Below, piece after piece: positions 45,257 to 54,283 of a stretch of DNA of 63,674 nucleotides; within the stretch, counting starts at the first letter, position 1; every line of letters begins with the position of its first letter. The position numbers and the translations under genes are program-made. Origin of the DNA: DATAXP01 sp036272935 (GTDB lineage: Bacteria; Planctomycetota; Planctomycetia; Pirellulales; PNKZ01); the NCBI GenBank assembly GCA_036272935.1, contig DATAXP010000037.1, positions 1 through 63,674 on the forward strand, written 5' to 3'. A model generated the notes under the pieces. That model saw only the letters and a program-made list of their open reading frames with translations. It did no database searches and was not told the DNA's origin.

Positions 45257-46546
45257 GTGGCCGAATACCTCGCAACGCATCTGCCCGATTGGTTTCCGTT
45301 CTACTGGTTGGCCGATTGGGTCAACACGGCCATCGCGTACTTGGTCGTGGCGCTGGTGCACGCCGCGCTGCTGATCAACGTGGTGGCGGTCGGTGCGCTG
45401 TTCTTCATCTGGCTTGAGCGCAAAGTTTCCGCTCGTATCCAGGATCGCTTGGGTCCGACACGCATCGGAGGAAAGTTCGGCTGGCTGCAAACGCTGGCCG
45501 ATGGCGTCAAGCTGCTGACCAAAGAAGACCTGATGCCGCGGGGGGCCGACGGCATGCTGTTCCGCATGGCCCCCTACGTCAGCTTCTGTGCGTCGTTCTG
45601 CGCCTACCTGGCGCTGCCGTTCAGCGACGGTTGGGTGGCGCTCGACCTGAACGCCGGCGTGTTTTTCATCCTGGCCGTGCTGGGACTTGAAGTGTTCGGC
45701 GTGATCCTGGCCGGCTACGCGTCGGCCTCGAAGTGGTCGCTGTTTGGCGCGATGCGCGAGGCGGCCCAGGTCGTCAGCTACGAAGTGCCCATGGGTATGT
45801 GCGTCGTGGTGCCGGTGTTGATCGCCGGCACGATGGACCTGGTCGATATCGGCCGCATGCAGGAAGGGCTGTTCACCAACTGGTTTATCTGGCACGACCC
45901 GTTCACGTTCGTCACTTTCTGGGTCTACTTCACCTGTGCCACAGCCAGCGTCAACCGCGCGCCGTTCGATCTGGCCGAGGCCGAAAGCGAATTGGTCGCA
46001 GGCTTCCACACCGAGTATTCCGGCCTGCGTTGGAGCTTTTTCTTCATGGCCGAGTACGGCTCGATGTTCGCCGTCAGCGGCTTGGCGGCGACGCTGTTCT
46101 TTGGCGGCTGGAACGGGCCGCTGCCGATCGCAAGTTGGCTGGGGCTGACGCACGACACCGGCCCGGTGGCCGGCTACCTCGGCAACTTTCTGGGGATGCT
46201 GAACTTCCTGTTCAAGTGCTGCGTTGGCGTGACTGTGATGATGTGGATCCGCTGGACGCTGCCGCGGCTGCGCATCGATCAGGTGATGCGCGTCTGCTTG
46301 AAATACTGCACGCCAATTGCGGCGGTCATGTTCCTGGGCGCGGTCGCGTGGACGTACTGCCTGCCAGGCGGGGTGGGATTGCGTTCCCGGCCGTATGCGC
46401 TGTTCGCCCAGCCGGTTGTGGTTCCCGAGACCGGCGACCTGGAACGCCTGGCTGGTGGGGCAGACATTCCGGTCTGCCTTGAATCGCCGATTTCCGTGGC
46501 AGACAAGAATGTCTGCCCCACGCTGCCTCACGGGAGCGCCCGCTGA
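45257..46546 (+). CDS. nuoH: NADH-quinone oxidoreductase subunit H, with repeat-derived C-terminal tail
   Basis: The product has 429 residues from GTG 45257, longer than the usual 320-400. Conserved H-subunit blocks are ERKVSARIQDRLGPTRIGG and NRAPFDLAEAESELVAGFHT followed by EYSG. It forms the quinone-site/membrane heel of complex I. The last 30 residues or so (GGADIPVCLESPISVADKNV...) are encoded by a palindromic repeat (family B), suggesting that the repeat landed in the gene's 3' end and extended the frame. The stop overlaps the nuoJ start by one base. No nuoI follows. Confidence 0.93.
   Translation: MAEYLATHLPDWFPFYWLADWVNTAIAYLVVALVHAALLINVVAVGALFFIWLERKVSARIQDRLGPTRIGGKFGWLQTLADGVKLLTKEDLMPRGADGMLFRMAPYVSFCASFCAYLALPFSDGWVALDLNAGVFFILAVLGLEVFGVILAGYASASKWSLFGAMREAAQVVSYEVPMGMCVVVPVLIAGTMDLVDIGRMQEGLFTNWFIWHDPFTFVTFWVYFTCATASVNRAPFDLAEAESELVAGFHTEYSGLRWSFFFMAEYGSMFAVSGLAATLFFGGWNGPLPIASWLGLTHDTGPVAGYLGNFLGMLNFLFKCCVGVTVMMWIRWTLPRLRIDQVMRVCLKYCTPIAAVMFLGAVAWTYCLPGGVGLRSRPYALFAQPVVVPETGDLERLAGGADIPVCLESPISVADKNVCPTLPHGSAR
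46455..46521. repeat. Family B palindromic repeat inside nuoH
   Basis: Perfect 15-bp inverted arms GTGGGGCAGACATTC (46455-46469) and GAATGTCTGCCCCAC (46507-46521) enclose a 37-base centre containing GGTCTGCC...GGCAGACAA. The same unit, with one arm mismatch, is at 55833-55899. Here it is translated as part of NuoH. Confidence 0.85.
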
Positions 46547-47160
46547 TGGACGGCATCAACTGGCATTCGGTGTTCTTCCTGTTGTTCGCGCTGGTGGCGT
46601 GCGGCTTCGCCGTGGCCGTGGTGGTGTCGAGCAACATCGTACGGATGGCGCTCTACCTGATCTTGTCGCTGGGGGCGACCGCCGGCCTGTTCTTCCTGGC
46701 CGGGGCCGATTTCGTCGGCGCGATGCAACTGATGATCTACGTCGGCGGCACGCTGGTGCTGTTGGTGTTCGGCGTGATGCTCACCGCCCAGGGACCGTTT
46801 GTGTCGATGAAAACACGCGGCGGCGACTGGGTGCTCACCGTCCTTGTCGCTGGCAGCCTGCTGGTGCTGCTGATCCCGGCGAGCTTCAGCATCGGTGGCT
46901 GGCGAAACAGTGGCGAAGCGATGCCCGAGGCGGCGGTGGCCGTGCAGTCGCAGCCGCGCACGAGCGCTCCACTTGGCTTAGGTCTGCTGGGTGTGCGGGT
47001 CGACAAGCTCGACGAAGGTCCGGCCGAGCTGCGCGCCGGGATGTCGGGTTACCTGTTGCCGTTCGAAATCGTGTCGGTGCACCTACTCGTGGTGCTGATC
47101 GGGGCGGCGTATTTGGCCCGCAGCAAGAAGCGCCGTGACACGGCGAGATTCGAAACTTGA
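46546..47160 (+). CDS. nuoJ: NADH-quinone oxidoreductase subunit J
   Basis: A 204-residue membrane protein with about five helices. The MQLMIYVGGTLVLLVFGVML segment near 65-84 is the signature of NuoJ. The ATG overlaps the nuoH stop (TGATG), so the genes are translationally coupled. A loop of about 40 residues between later helices (SQPRTSAPLGLGLLGVRVDK region) is longer than in well-known homologues. Confidence 0.93.
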   Translation: MDGINWHSVFFLLFALVACGFAVAVVVSSNIVRMALYLILSLGATAGLFFLAGADFVGAMQLMIYVGGTLVLLVFGVMLTAQGPFVSMKTRGGDWVLTVLVAGSLLVLLIPASFSIGGWRNSGEAMPEAAVAVQSQPRTSAPLGLGLLGVRVDKLDEGPAELRAGMSGYLLPFEIVSVHLLVVLIGAAYLARSKKRRDTARFET

Positions 47161-47176
47161 ACTTTTAGACGAGATC

Positions 47177-47521
47177 ATGAGCCTATTGACCGAACCCGTT
47201 GGCGTCTCGCACATGATGACGGTCGGCGCGATCATGTTCGTCGCCGGCGTCGTGTGCATGGCCACCAAGCGCAATGCGCTGGGGGTGCTGATGGGGGTCG
47301 AGCTGGTGCTCAACGGCGCGAACGTGAATTTTGTGGCACTGAGCAGCAATTTCCTGCGCAACGACGCGGCCTACAGCATGGGACTCGATGGCCAGTTTGT
47401 GGCGCTGTTTGTGATCGTGCTCGCCGCGGCCGAGGCGGCCGTGGCCCTAGCGATCACGCTGAACTTCTACAACAACCACGCCACGGTCGACGTTGACCGG
47501 GCGGATGAGTTACGGGGATAA
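47177..47521 (+). CDS. nuoK: NADH-quinone oxidoreductase subunit K
   Basis: A 114-residue, three-helix protein. The membrane glutamates in GVLMGVELVLNGANVNFVAL (about 38-57) and VIVLAAAEAAVALAI are the conserved NuoK proton-path residues. I chose ATG 47177, 16 bp after the nuoJ stop. Length is normal for the family. Confidence 0.94.
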   Translation: MSLLTEPVGVSHMMTVGAIMFVAGVVCMATKRNALGVLMGVELVLNGANVNFVALSSNFLRNDAAYSMGLDGQFVALFVIVLAAAEAAVALAITLNFYNNHATVDVDRADELRG

Positions 47522-47541
47522 GCTCAAAGTGCGGCACGCTT

Positions 47542-47576
47542 CATTTCGCATTTCGCATTTCGCATTTCGCATTTCC
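47542..47576 (+). repeat. Five 7-bp tandem units (CATTTCG) before nuoL
   Basis: CATTTCG occurs four times in a row (47542-47569) and a fifth unit, CATTTCC, follows. It ends 5 bases before the nuoL ATG, so it occupies the place of the ribosome-binding site and no Shine-Dalgarno sequence is left. Confidence 0.85.
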
Positions 47577-47581
47577 GCCTA

Positions 47582-50188
47582 ATGGACGTAGCCTCTCTAC
47601 TGCCGACGCTGCTTGGGGCCGCCTGGCTGTTGCCGCTGGCGTCCTTCACGCTGATCGTCTTCTTCGGCCCCCGGCTGGGCAAGCACGGCGAGCTGGCCGG
47701 CTACGTGGCCACCGGGGCGATCGTGCTCGGCTGCGTGCTGTCGGTCGCGAGCCTGGTGATCTGGTGCGCGACCACGCCGCCGGCCGTCGCGGCGGAAGCC
47801 CACGCCGAGTCGCACGCCGATCACGAGCCCGTTGCCGACACGCACGACATATCGCACGATCACCACCATCCGCCGGTCGCCCCGCGCTCGTACACCAAGG
47901 ATTGGTACACGCTCGGCGAGTTCGGCAATCTGCGCGTCACGATCAGCTACTACATCGACGCGCTCACCGTGGCCATGTTCGCCATGGTGACCCTGATCGC
48001 TTCATGCATCCATTTCTATGCCGTCGGCTACATGCACGACGAGCTACACGACGTGACCGACCATGAAGTAGTCGTGAGCAAGCGCCGACCGCACGAGCAC
48101 GGCCATTCGGCCGGCCACGAGGCGCCGCATGAAAGCGATGTCCACGCGCATCCGCCGGCGGCGCCAACTGAGATCGTCCCCGACGAAGCGTTCCACGGCC
48201 ACGCCCATGCCGACGTCGACCATCCCGCCTTGCCGCCGGGCAAAGAGTTTCTCACGCGTCCCGGGCGGTTCCATCGCTTTTTCCAGTACCTGTCGCTGTT
48301 CTGCTTCAGCATGTTGGGGCTGGTCATTGCCGGCAACATCGCGATGGTGTTCGTGTTCTGGGAGTTGGTTGGCATCTGCTCATATTTCCTGATCGGCTTC
48401 TACATCGAGCGCAAGAGCGCCAGCAACGCGGCGAACAAAGCGTTCATCGTCAACCGCGTCGGCGACTTCGGAATGATCATCGGCCTGATGGCCCTGTGGG
48501 CGAGCCTGGGCACGTTTGCCTTCGGCGATCTCAAGGATGCCGACGGCCACGTGACGCAGCCGGGCATCTTCAGCCAGGTGCGTTCGCCGGAGAACGAGTT
48601 CAACCTGGTCACGCCTGACGGGATGGTCCGCTTCGCCGCGCGCAATCGCGTTGCCGAGATCACCCGCGACCACGATTACGACCTGGAACTAGCCAACTCC
48701 GAAATCGAAAGCGAGCTGCCCGGCTGGCGCGACGGCCACACCGAGCGCCGCGACAAGAATGGCATCCCGATCGAAACTCCCGCCGGCGATCAACTCCCCG
48801 ATGCGACGCATTACGGCTACTGGCTGTTGGTGATTGCCGGGCTGGGCATCTTCTGCGGCTGCGTCGGCAAGAGCGCGCAGTTTCCGCTGCACGTCTGGCT
48901 GCCCGATGCGATGGAAGGCCCGACTCCCGTGTCGGCCCTGGTCCACTCGGCAACGATGGTTGCCGCCGGCGTGTACTTGGTCGGGCGGTTCTATCCGGTG
49001 TTCGCTCCCGAAGTGCTGTTGGCGATCGCGTACATTGGGGCGATCACGCTCACGCTCGCCGCGACGATTGCCATCACCGCCACCGACATCAAGCGCGTGC
49101 TGGCTTATTCCACGGTCAGCCAATTGGGTTTCATGATCTTGGCGCTCGGCGTCGGCGGCTGGCTGGCCGGCATGTTCCACCTGTTCACCCATGCGTTCTT
49201 CAAGAGCCTGCTGTTCATGTGCTCCGGCAGCGTGATCCACGCCTGCCATACCAACGAGATGCCGCTGATGGGCGGCCTGCTCAAGAAGATGCCGTACACC
49301 GGCTACACGATGCTCGTCGGCTGCCTGGCAATTGCCGGGGCGCCGTTCTTCAGCGGCTTTTATTCAAAGGACGCGATCATTGCCCAGGCCCTGAACTTCG
49401 CCTACAGCAATCCGCACCATTGGATTCTGTTCTACTCGGTCGCCGGCGGGGCGGCGCTCACGGCGTTCTACATGTTCCGCCTGTGGTACCTGACGTTCAT
49501 CGGCGAGCCTCGCGACAAGCACATTTACGAACACGCCCACGAATCGCCGCCGATCATGTATCGCCCGCTCATTTTGCTCAGCGTGTTCGCGGTGGTGGTC
49601 GCCTGGCCGGTGTTTCGCTTCACCGATCTGTTGGAGCAAGCGCGACCTGCCGGCGAATACGCCGATGGCATCCTGCTGGCCGGCCTGCGTCATCCCAACG
49701 AGCACCTTAGCCACGATTACCACATGATCGCCATGCTAGTGGCCAGCGCGACGGCGCTCGGCGGCTTCCTGCTGGCTACGGTGTTCTATGCCTGGCGGCT
49801 GCTCAGCGCGGCGGAGGCGCGGCAGCAGTTCGCACCGGTTTACAAGTTTCTGCTGCACAAGTGGTACTTCGATGAGCTGTACAACGCCGTCTTCGTGCGG
49901 CCGACGCTCGTCGTTTCCGGGCTCATCTCCCGGTTCGACAAGCAAGGCATCGATCGGCTCATCGACGGCATCGCCCGCGCAACACGCCGCGTGGCAACGC
50001 TCGACGACGCCATCGACCGCTACCTGGTCGATGGGTTGGTGAACCTAACGGCCCACTGGACGTGGTCGGTCGGCCGATCGCTGCGCAGCGTGCAAACCGG
50101 CAGGCTGCGGCAGTATGTGATGTTCATTGTGCTGGCCACGGTGGCGCTGACGATCCTGCTGCAATGGACCGCCTCGGCGGGGAGATAA
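47582..50188 (+). CDS. nuoL: NADH-quinone oxidoreductase subunit L with His-rich insertions
   Basis: An 868-residue protein, against roughly 600-720 in most bacteria. The antiporter core is intact: GNIAMVFVFWELVGICSYFL near 250, the GCVGKSAQFPLHVWLPDAMEG block near 425-445 and the long C-terminal amphipathic segment. Three insertions explain the extra length: a His/Asp-rich loop at about 70-100, a second at about 155-220 (HEHGHSAGHEAPHESDVHAH and more) and a charged, His-poor loop at about 315-415. These fall between membrane helices. The first two could bind metal ions or buffer protons, which is inference only. It is followed 12 bp later by nuoM. Confidence 0.93.
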   Translation: MDVASLLPTLLGAAWLLPLASFTLIVFFGPRLGKHGELAGYVATGAIVLGCVLSVASLVIWCATTPPAVAAEAHAESHADHEPVADTHDISHDHHHPPVAPRSYTKDWYTLGEFGNLRVTISYYIDALTVAMFAMVTLIASCIHFYAVGYMHDELHDVTDHEVVVSKRRPHEHGHSAGHEAPHESDVHAHPPAAPTEIVPDEAFHGHAHADVDHPALPPGKEFLTRPGRFHRFFQYLSLFCFSMLGLVIAGNIAMVFVFWELVGICSYFLIGFYIERKSASNAANKAFIVNRVGDFGMIIGLMALWASLGTFAFGDLKDADGHVTQPGIFSQVRSPENEFNLVTPDGMVRFAARNRVAEITRDHDYDLELANSEIESELPGWRDGHTERRDKNGIPIETPAGDQLPDATHYGYWLLVIAGLGIFCGCVGKSAQFPLHVWLPDAMEGPTPVSALVHSATMVAAGVYLVGRFYPVFAPEVLLAIAYIGAITLTLAATIAITATDIKRVLAYSTVSQLGFMILALGVGGWLAGMFHLFTHAFFKSLLFMCSGSVIHACHTNEMPLMGGLLKKMPYTGYTMLVGCLAIAGAPFFSGFYSKDAIIAQALNFAYSNPHHWILFYSVAGGAALTAFYMFRLWYLTFIGEPRDKHIYEHAHESPPIMYRPLILLSVFAVVVAWPVFRFTDLLEQARPAGEYADGILLAGLRHPNEHLSHDYHMIAMLVASATALGGFLLATVFYAWRLLSAAEARQQFAPVYKFLLHKWYFDELYNAVFVRPTLVVSGLISRFDKQGIDRLIDGIARATRRVATLDDAIDRYLVDGLVNLTAHWTWSVGRSLRSVQTGRLRQYVMFIVLATVALTILLQWTASAGR

Positions 50189-50200
50189 AGAACACGAATC

Positions 50201-51997
50201 ATGGAATCGCATTACGCATTCATTCTGAGCTGGATCGTCTTTCTCCCCACGGTGGCGGCGCTGGTGATCGCGTTCTTCCCGCGCGACAAGGGAGATGCGA
50301 TCAAGTTGTTCAGCCTGGCCGTCACGGCGATCGTGTTCCTGATGACCGCCTGGCTGGCGATCCCCGGCGACGGTTCCGACGCGCAGTTCCAGCTTGGCGT
50401 GTCCGAGATGCAGGACACGTTCTCGCTGCCCTGGATCCCCTCGTTCGACATTTACTATCTTATGGGGCTCGATGGCATCAGTTTTCCGCTGTTGGTGCTC
50501 ACCTCGTTCACCAGCCTGCTGGCGATGGGGGCAAGCTGGCCAATCGAGAAGCACGTGAAGGCCTACTGCATCCTGTTCCTGCTGTTGGAAACCGGCATGC
50601 TCGGCGTGTTCCTGGCGCTCGATTTCTTCCTGTTCTACGTGTTCTGGGAAGTGATGCTGCTGCCGATGTACTTCCTGATCGGCATCTGGGGCGGCCCGCG
50701 GCGCGAGTACGCGGCGATCAAGTTCTTCCTGTACACGCTGCTGGGGAGCGTGTTCATGCTGATCGCCATCCTGATGGTGTACTTCAATAGCGATCTGCGG
50801 CTATTGAGCGATGAACAGCTCGCCGCTACCCACGCTGTGGTGGCAACTGACGGCGCGACGCAGGCCGAAGTGATTCAGGCCATTCGCTCTAGCACCGACC
50901 CGGTGCATACGTTCAACATCATGGCCCTACAACAGATCGGCCAGCTCAAGCAGTCGCCGTTCGATACGATGATCGGCGGCCACAAGTTGCTGGGCCTCAC
51001 GATCGTCCCGCACCGCTCGCTCCAATGGTGGGCGTTCCTGCTGCTGTTCATCGGCTTCGCAATCAAGGTGCCCGCGGTACCGCTGCACACCTGGCTGCCC
51101 GATGCCCACGTCGAAGCCCCGACGCCGATTTCGATGATTCTGGCCGGCGTGCTGCTGAAGATGGGTGGCTACGGCATCCTGCGCATCTGTTATCCGATCT
51201 GCCCCGATGCCGGCTACGACCTGGCGTGGTTCGTGTGCGGCATCGGCGTGTTGAGTATGCTCTATGGTGCGTTCGCCGCGCTGGCTCAGAAAGATTTCAA
51301 GCGCCTGGTCGCCTATAGCTCGGTGAGCCACATGGGTTACGTGGTGCTGGGCTTGGGTGTGTGGAGCGCCGTGGCCGGCACGCAGTTCAATCCCAACTAC
51401 TGGTCGATGGGCGTCAACGGCGCGATGTTCCAGATGCTGGCCCACGGCATTAGCTCGGCTGGCATGTTCTTTATGGTTGGCGTCATCTACGACCGCGTGC
51501 ACCATCGCAACCTCGACGAGTTCGGCGGCCTGTTCGGCCGCATGCCGGTCTACAGCGGCATCGCCTTCGGCATCTTCTTCGCCGGCCTGGGGCTGCCGGG
51601 GCTGTGCGGGTTCATCGGCGAGGTGTTCGTCACGCTCAGCGTGTGGAGCTACAGCCAGGCGCTGGCGATCCTCTCGGCGGCCACCGTGATCCTCACGGCC
51701 GGCTACATCCTGTGGACCTTGCAGCGCGTGTATCTCGGCCCCGAGTACAAAGGTCCGCACGGTGACCATCTGTATCCGATCACCCCGCGCGAGCTGGCGA
51801 TCGGCGTGCCGCTGCTGGCCTTCGCAATCCTGTTCGGCGTCGCCCCCAACTTGCTGCTGCGCTACGTGACTCCCACGGTGCAGCACCAGGTGGAAGAGTT
51901 GGCTCAATGGACGCGCGAAGTGAAAGACCCCAAGATCGACAAGCAACTCAACGCGGTCGTTGCCGCCGTTCCCCAGTCCCCAGTCCCCAACCCCTAG
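50201..51997 (+). CDS. nuoM: NADH-quinone oxidoreductase subunit M
   Basis: A 598-residue antiporter-like subunit with about 14 helices. Conserved blocks are FWEVMLLPMYFLIGIWGG near 148-165, KVPAVPLHTWLPDAHVEAPT near 289-308 and VAYSSVSHMGYVVLG near 370-384. A non-conserved loop (about 203-255) separates helices. The C-terminal QSPVPNP comes from a CCCCAGTCCCCAGTCCCCAA word repeat that also covers the nuoN start region, so the natural end was probably earlier. Confidence 0.93.
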   Translation: MESHYAFILSWIVFLPTVAALVIAFFPRDKGDAIKLFSLAVTAIVFLMTAWLAIPGDGSDAQFQLGVSEMQDTFSLPWIPSFDIYYLMGLDGISFPLLVLTSFTSLLAMGASWPIEKHVKAYCILFLLLETGMLGVFLALDFFLFYVFWEVMLLPMYFLIGIWGGPRREYAAIKFFLYTLLGSVFMLIAILMVYFNSDLRLLSDEQLAATHAVVATDGATQAEVIQAIRSSTDPVHTFNIMALQQIGQLKQSPFDTMIGGHKLLGLTIVPHRSLQWWAFLLLFIGFAIKVPAVPLHTWLPDAHVEAPTPISMILAGVLLKMGGYGILRICYPICPDAGYDLAWFVCGIGVLSMLYGAFAALAQKDFKRLVAYSSVSHMGYVVLGLGVWSAVAGTQFNPNYWSMGVNGAMFQMLAHGISSAGMFFMVGVIYDRVHHRNLDEFGGLFGRMPVYSGIAFGIFFAGLGLPGLCGFIGEVFVTLSVWSYSQALAILSAATVILTAGYILWTLQRVYLGPEYKGPHGDHLYPITPRELAIGVPLLAFAILFGVAPNLLLRYVTPTVQHQVEELAQWTREVKDPKIDKQLNAVVAAVPQSPVPNP

Positions 51998-52004
51998 CTT
52001 CCGC

Positions 52005-53708
52005 GTGACCTTTTTCGACTTGATCGACCGGCTGCTGCACGACACGCTCGACGTGTCGTTCCCGGGCTTCATGCCCGAGCTGGTGCTGTGCGCGACGATC
52101 GTGGCGATGTTGCTGGTGCGGATGCCGAGCTTCGGCTGGCGGATCAATGCGTTTTGGATCGCGTTGCCGGGATCGCTGATTGCTCTGCACTTTGCAGCGC
52201 CGTGGAACAACCTGGCTCCTGCAGGTTCGGCGGCCCGCGACGCGTTGCTTGGCCAGCCGATCTTCGATGGCCTGCTGGTCTACGACACGTTCACCGTCTA
52301 TTTCCGCAGCGTGCTGCTGATCTTCGCGGTGCTGTTCCTGCTGTTCACTTGGCTCTCGGGCATTCCCGATCGCGAGGACAGTCCCGATTTCTACTCGCTG
52401 GTGCTGGGGGCGACGATCGGCATGTGCCTGATGGCCAGTGCCAATCACCTGTTCATGGTGTTCCTAGGAGTCGAGATGGCGAGTGTGCCGTCGTATGCCT
52501 TGGCCGGCATGCTCAAGGGGCGGCGGATCAGCAGCGAGGCGGCGCTGAAATACTCCGTCTACGGCGCCGGCACCGCGGGCGTAATGCTCTACGGCATCAG
52601 CCTGCTCGCCGGGGCGCTGGGTACGCTGCACCTGCCGACGCTCGCCGCTCAACTGGCCACGATGCCTACCGAGGTGTTCGCCGAGCGGCAAGGAGTGCTC
52701 ATGCTCGGCGGGACGATGCTGATGGTCGGCCTGGCCTTCAAGCTCTCAGCGGTGCCGTTCCACTTTTGGTGCCCCGACGTGTTCGAAGGGGCCAGTGCCG
52801 AAGTGAACGCGTTCCTGTCGGTGGCGTCGAAGGCGGCAGCCTTGGCGCTCTTGGTGCGCGTGGCAATCGGTTTCGGGCACGTGCCGGAGCCGAAGAATGA
52901 GATCGAAACGGCGCAGCGCCGATCGGCTGCCGTCGTCCAGGTGAGCGCGCAAACTTTAGCCCCCGGCGAGTCGCCGGGGGCCAACGACGACGCCATTCAA
53001 GCGGCGCCGGACAACATGTCAAGAGTCCGCCACTTCATGGTCGGCCTGATCAGCCTGCTTTCGGCGCTCACGTGCACGTTCGGCAACCTGGCCGCCTACG
53101 GCCAAACGAACATCAAGCGGCTGCTGGCCTATTCAACCATCGCTCACGCCGGCTACATGATGATGCCGATCGCCGCGGCCGTCGAATTGCAAGACAGCAA
53201 CCCGGCCTTGGCCGAGCAGGCGATCGCCGCCCTGTGCTTCTATGTGGGCGTATACCTGTTCATGAACCTGGGGGCGTTCGCGATCGTGGCTTTCCTGCGC
53301 AATGCGATGCGCAGCGAAGAGATTGCCGACTACGCCGGGCTGATTCGTCGCGCGCCGGGTGTGGTGCTCTGCTTTTCGGTGATCCTGATCAGCCTGCTGG
53401 GGCTGCCGCCGCTGGCTGGCTTCTGGCCGAAGGCGCTGGCGTTCTACGCATTGGTGACGGCCAAGCTGTACGTGCTGCTGGTGATCGGCGGGTTGAACAC
53501 GGTGATCAGCCTGTTCTATTACCTGCGCGTGGTGAAGACGATGACGCTCGACCCGGAGCCGGCCGATCGGCTGCCCGTGCAGTTCTCGCTGGTGACGGCC
53601 GAGGGGGTCTACACGGTGGTCATCACGTTGCCGACGATCGCCTTGGGCGTCGGCTGGGACGCGCTGAACCGCTGGGCCCAGGCTGCGGCACACACGCTCC
53701 TCTCTTGA
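52005..53708 (+). CDS. nuoN: NADH-quinone oxidoreductase subunit N
   Basis: About 567 residues from GTG 52005, 7 bp after the nuoM stop; the frame upstream is repeat DNA inside nuoM. Conserved blocks are FLGVEMASVPSYALAGML near 157-174, KLSAVPFHFWCPDVFEGAS near 246-264 and NIKRLLAYSTIAHAGYM near 368-384. A loop between helices (about 295-340) is long and hydrophilic. Part of it, around residues 318-326, is encoded by a perfect 9-bp hairpin repeat. It closes the nuoHJKLMN cluster. Confidence 0.92.
   Translation: MTFFDLIDRLLHDTLDVSFPGFMPELVLCATIVAMLLVRMPSFGWRINAFWIALPGSLIALHFAAPWNNLAPAGSAARDALLGQPIFDGLLVYDTFTVYFRSVLLIFAVLFLLFTWLSGIPDREDSPDFYSLVLGATIGMCLMASANHLFMVFLGVEMASVPSYALAGMLKGRRISSEAALKYSVYGAGTAGVMLYGISLLAGALGTLHLPTLAAQLATMPTEVFAERQGVLMLGGTMLMVGLAFKLSAVPFHFWCPDVFEGASAEVNAFLSVASKAAALALLVRVAIGFGHVPEPKNEIETAQRRSAAVVQVSAQTLAPGESPGANDDAIQAAPDNMSRVRHFMVGLISLLSALTCTFGNLAAYGQTNIKRLLAYSTIAHAGYMMMPIAAAVELQDSNPALAEQAIAALCFYVGVYLFMNLGAFAIVAFLRNAMRSEEIADYAGLIRRAPGVVLCFSVILISLLGLPPLAGFWPKALAFYALVTAKLYVLLVIGGLNTVISLFYYLRVVKTMTLDPEPADRLPVQFSLVTAEGVYTVVITLPTIALGVGWDALNRWAQAAAHTLLS
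52960..52980. repeat. GC hairpin repeat inside nuoN coding sequence
   Basis: CCCCCGGCG (52960-52968), loop AGT, CGCCGGGGG (52972-52980), flanked by TTTAG and CCAACG. From memory, TTTAGCCCCCGG...CCGGGGGCTAACG hairpins are frequent in planctomycete intergenic DNA. Here it is in frame and is translated as part of the loop APGESPGA. Confidence 0.8.
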
Positions 53709-53767
53709 CGCACGATAGCGCGCACCGACACATCGCACCCGCAGGCTCGATTCCGAGGATCGCACCG

Positions 53768-54211
53768 ATGGCCAAAGTCGATTCGATCGCCGTGCTCAAT
53801 CGCCTGGCCGCGATCGAGCATCGGTCGTTGGCGATGTACCTGGTTGATGCCTGTCCCTGGCGGAGGGCCGGCGACGAGAAGGAAGCGGTGCTGCTGGAAA
53901 ACATCGTCACCGACCAGCGCGTGATGGTCGAGCGGATCGCCGAGCTGGTGCTCGGACGCGGCGGCGTGCTTGACCTGGGCGAATACCCGATGGATTTCAC
54001 CGATACGCACGACCTGTCGCTCGATTACCTGATGCGCGAACTGCTGCGGCTGCAGAAGCTCATGATCCCGCGCCTTGAGCGCCTGGCCGAACTGCTCGAA
54101 TCGGTCCCGCACATCGACCGCCCGGCGCACGACCTGGCCCTGGAAGTGCTCGGCAGCGAGCGAGCGCACCTGGAAGCGATTCAAGAGATCTGCGGCCAGC
54201 CGGCGGGATGA
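53768..54211 (+). CDS. Small ferritin-like helical protein
   Basis: A 147-residue all-helical protein with Glu/His pairs in a ferritin-like spacing: AAIEHRSLAMYL near 14-25, Glu residues in LLENIVTDQRVMVERIAEL near 42-60, and GSERAHLEAIQE near 131-142. Members of the ferritin-like superfamily bind di-iron or have lost the site; the metal cannot be assigned from sequence. I chose ATG 53768. It lies 59 bp after nuoN and may be transcribed from the same operon. Confidence 0.65.
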   Translation: MAKVDSIAVLNRLAAIEHRSLAMYLVDACPWRRAGDEKEAVLLENIVTDQRVMVERIAELVLGRGGVLDLGEYPMDFTDTHDLSLDYLMRELLRLQKLMIPRLERLAELLESVPHIDRPAHDLALEVLGSERAHLEAIQEICGQPAG

Positions 54212-54224
54212 GGGGTAGTCATGG

Positions 54225-54283
54225 GTTATGAATGATGGGTGATGAATTACGATGGCCGACATTCATCATTCATCATTCATAAC
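54225..54283. repeat. 23-bp inverted word repeat around the tatD start
   Basis: The left arm at 54225-54247 (GTTATGAATGATGGGTGATG...) and the right arm at 54261-54283 (three ATTCATC-type units, then ATAAC) are reverse complements at 21 of 23 positions, with a 13-base loop. The ATG used for tatD (54252) lies in the loop, so the message could hide its own start in a hairpin. Confidence 0.8.

Noticed and set aside
47542..47576. Possible CRISPR-like array (CATTTCG units)
   Set aside because: Units are only 7 bp with no spacers between them, so it is a simple tandem repeat and not a CRISPR array. No cas genes are present.
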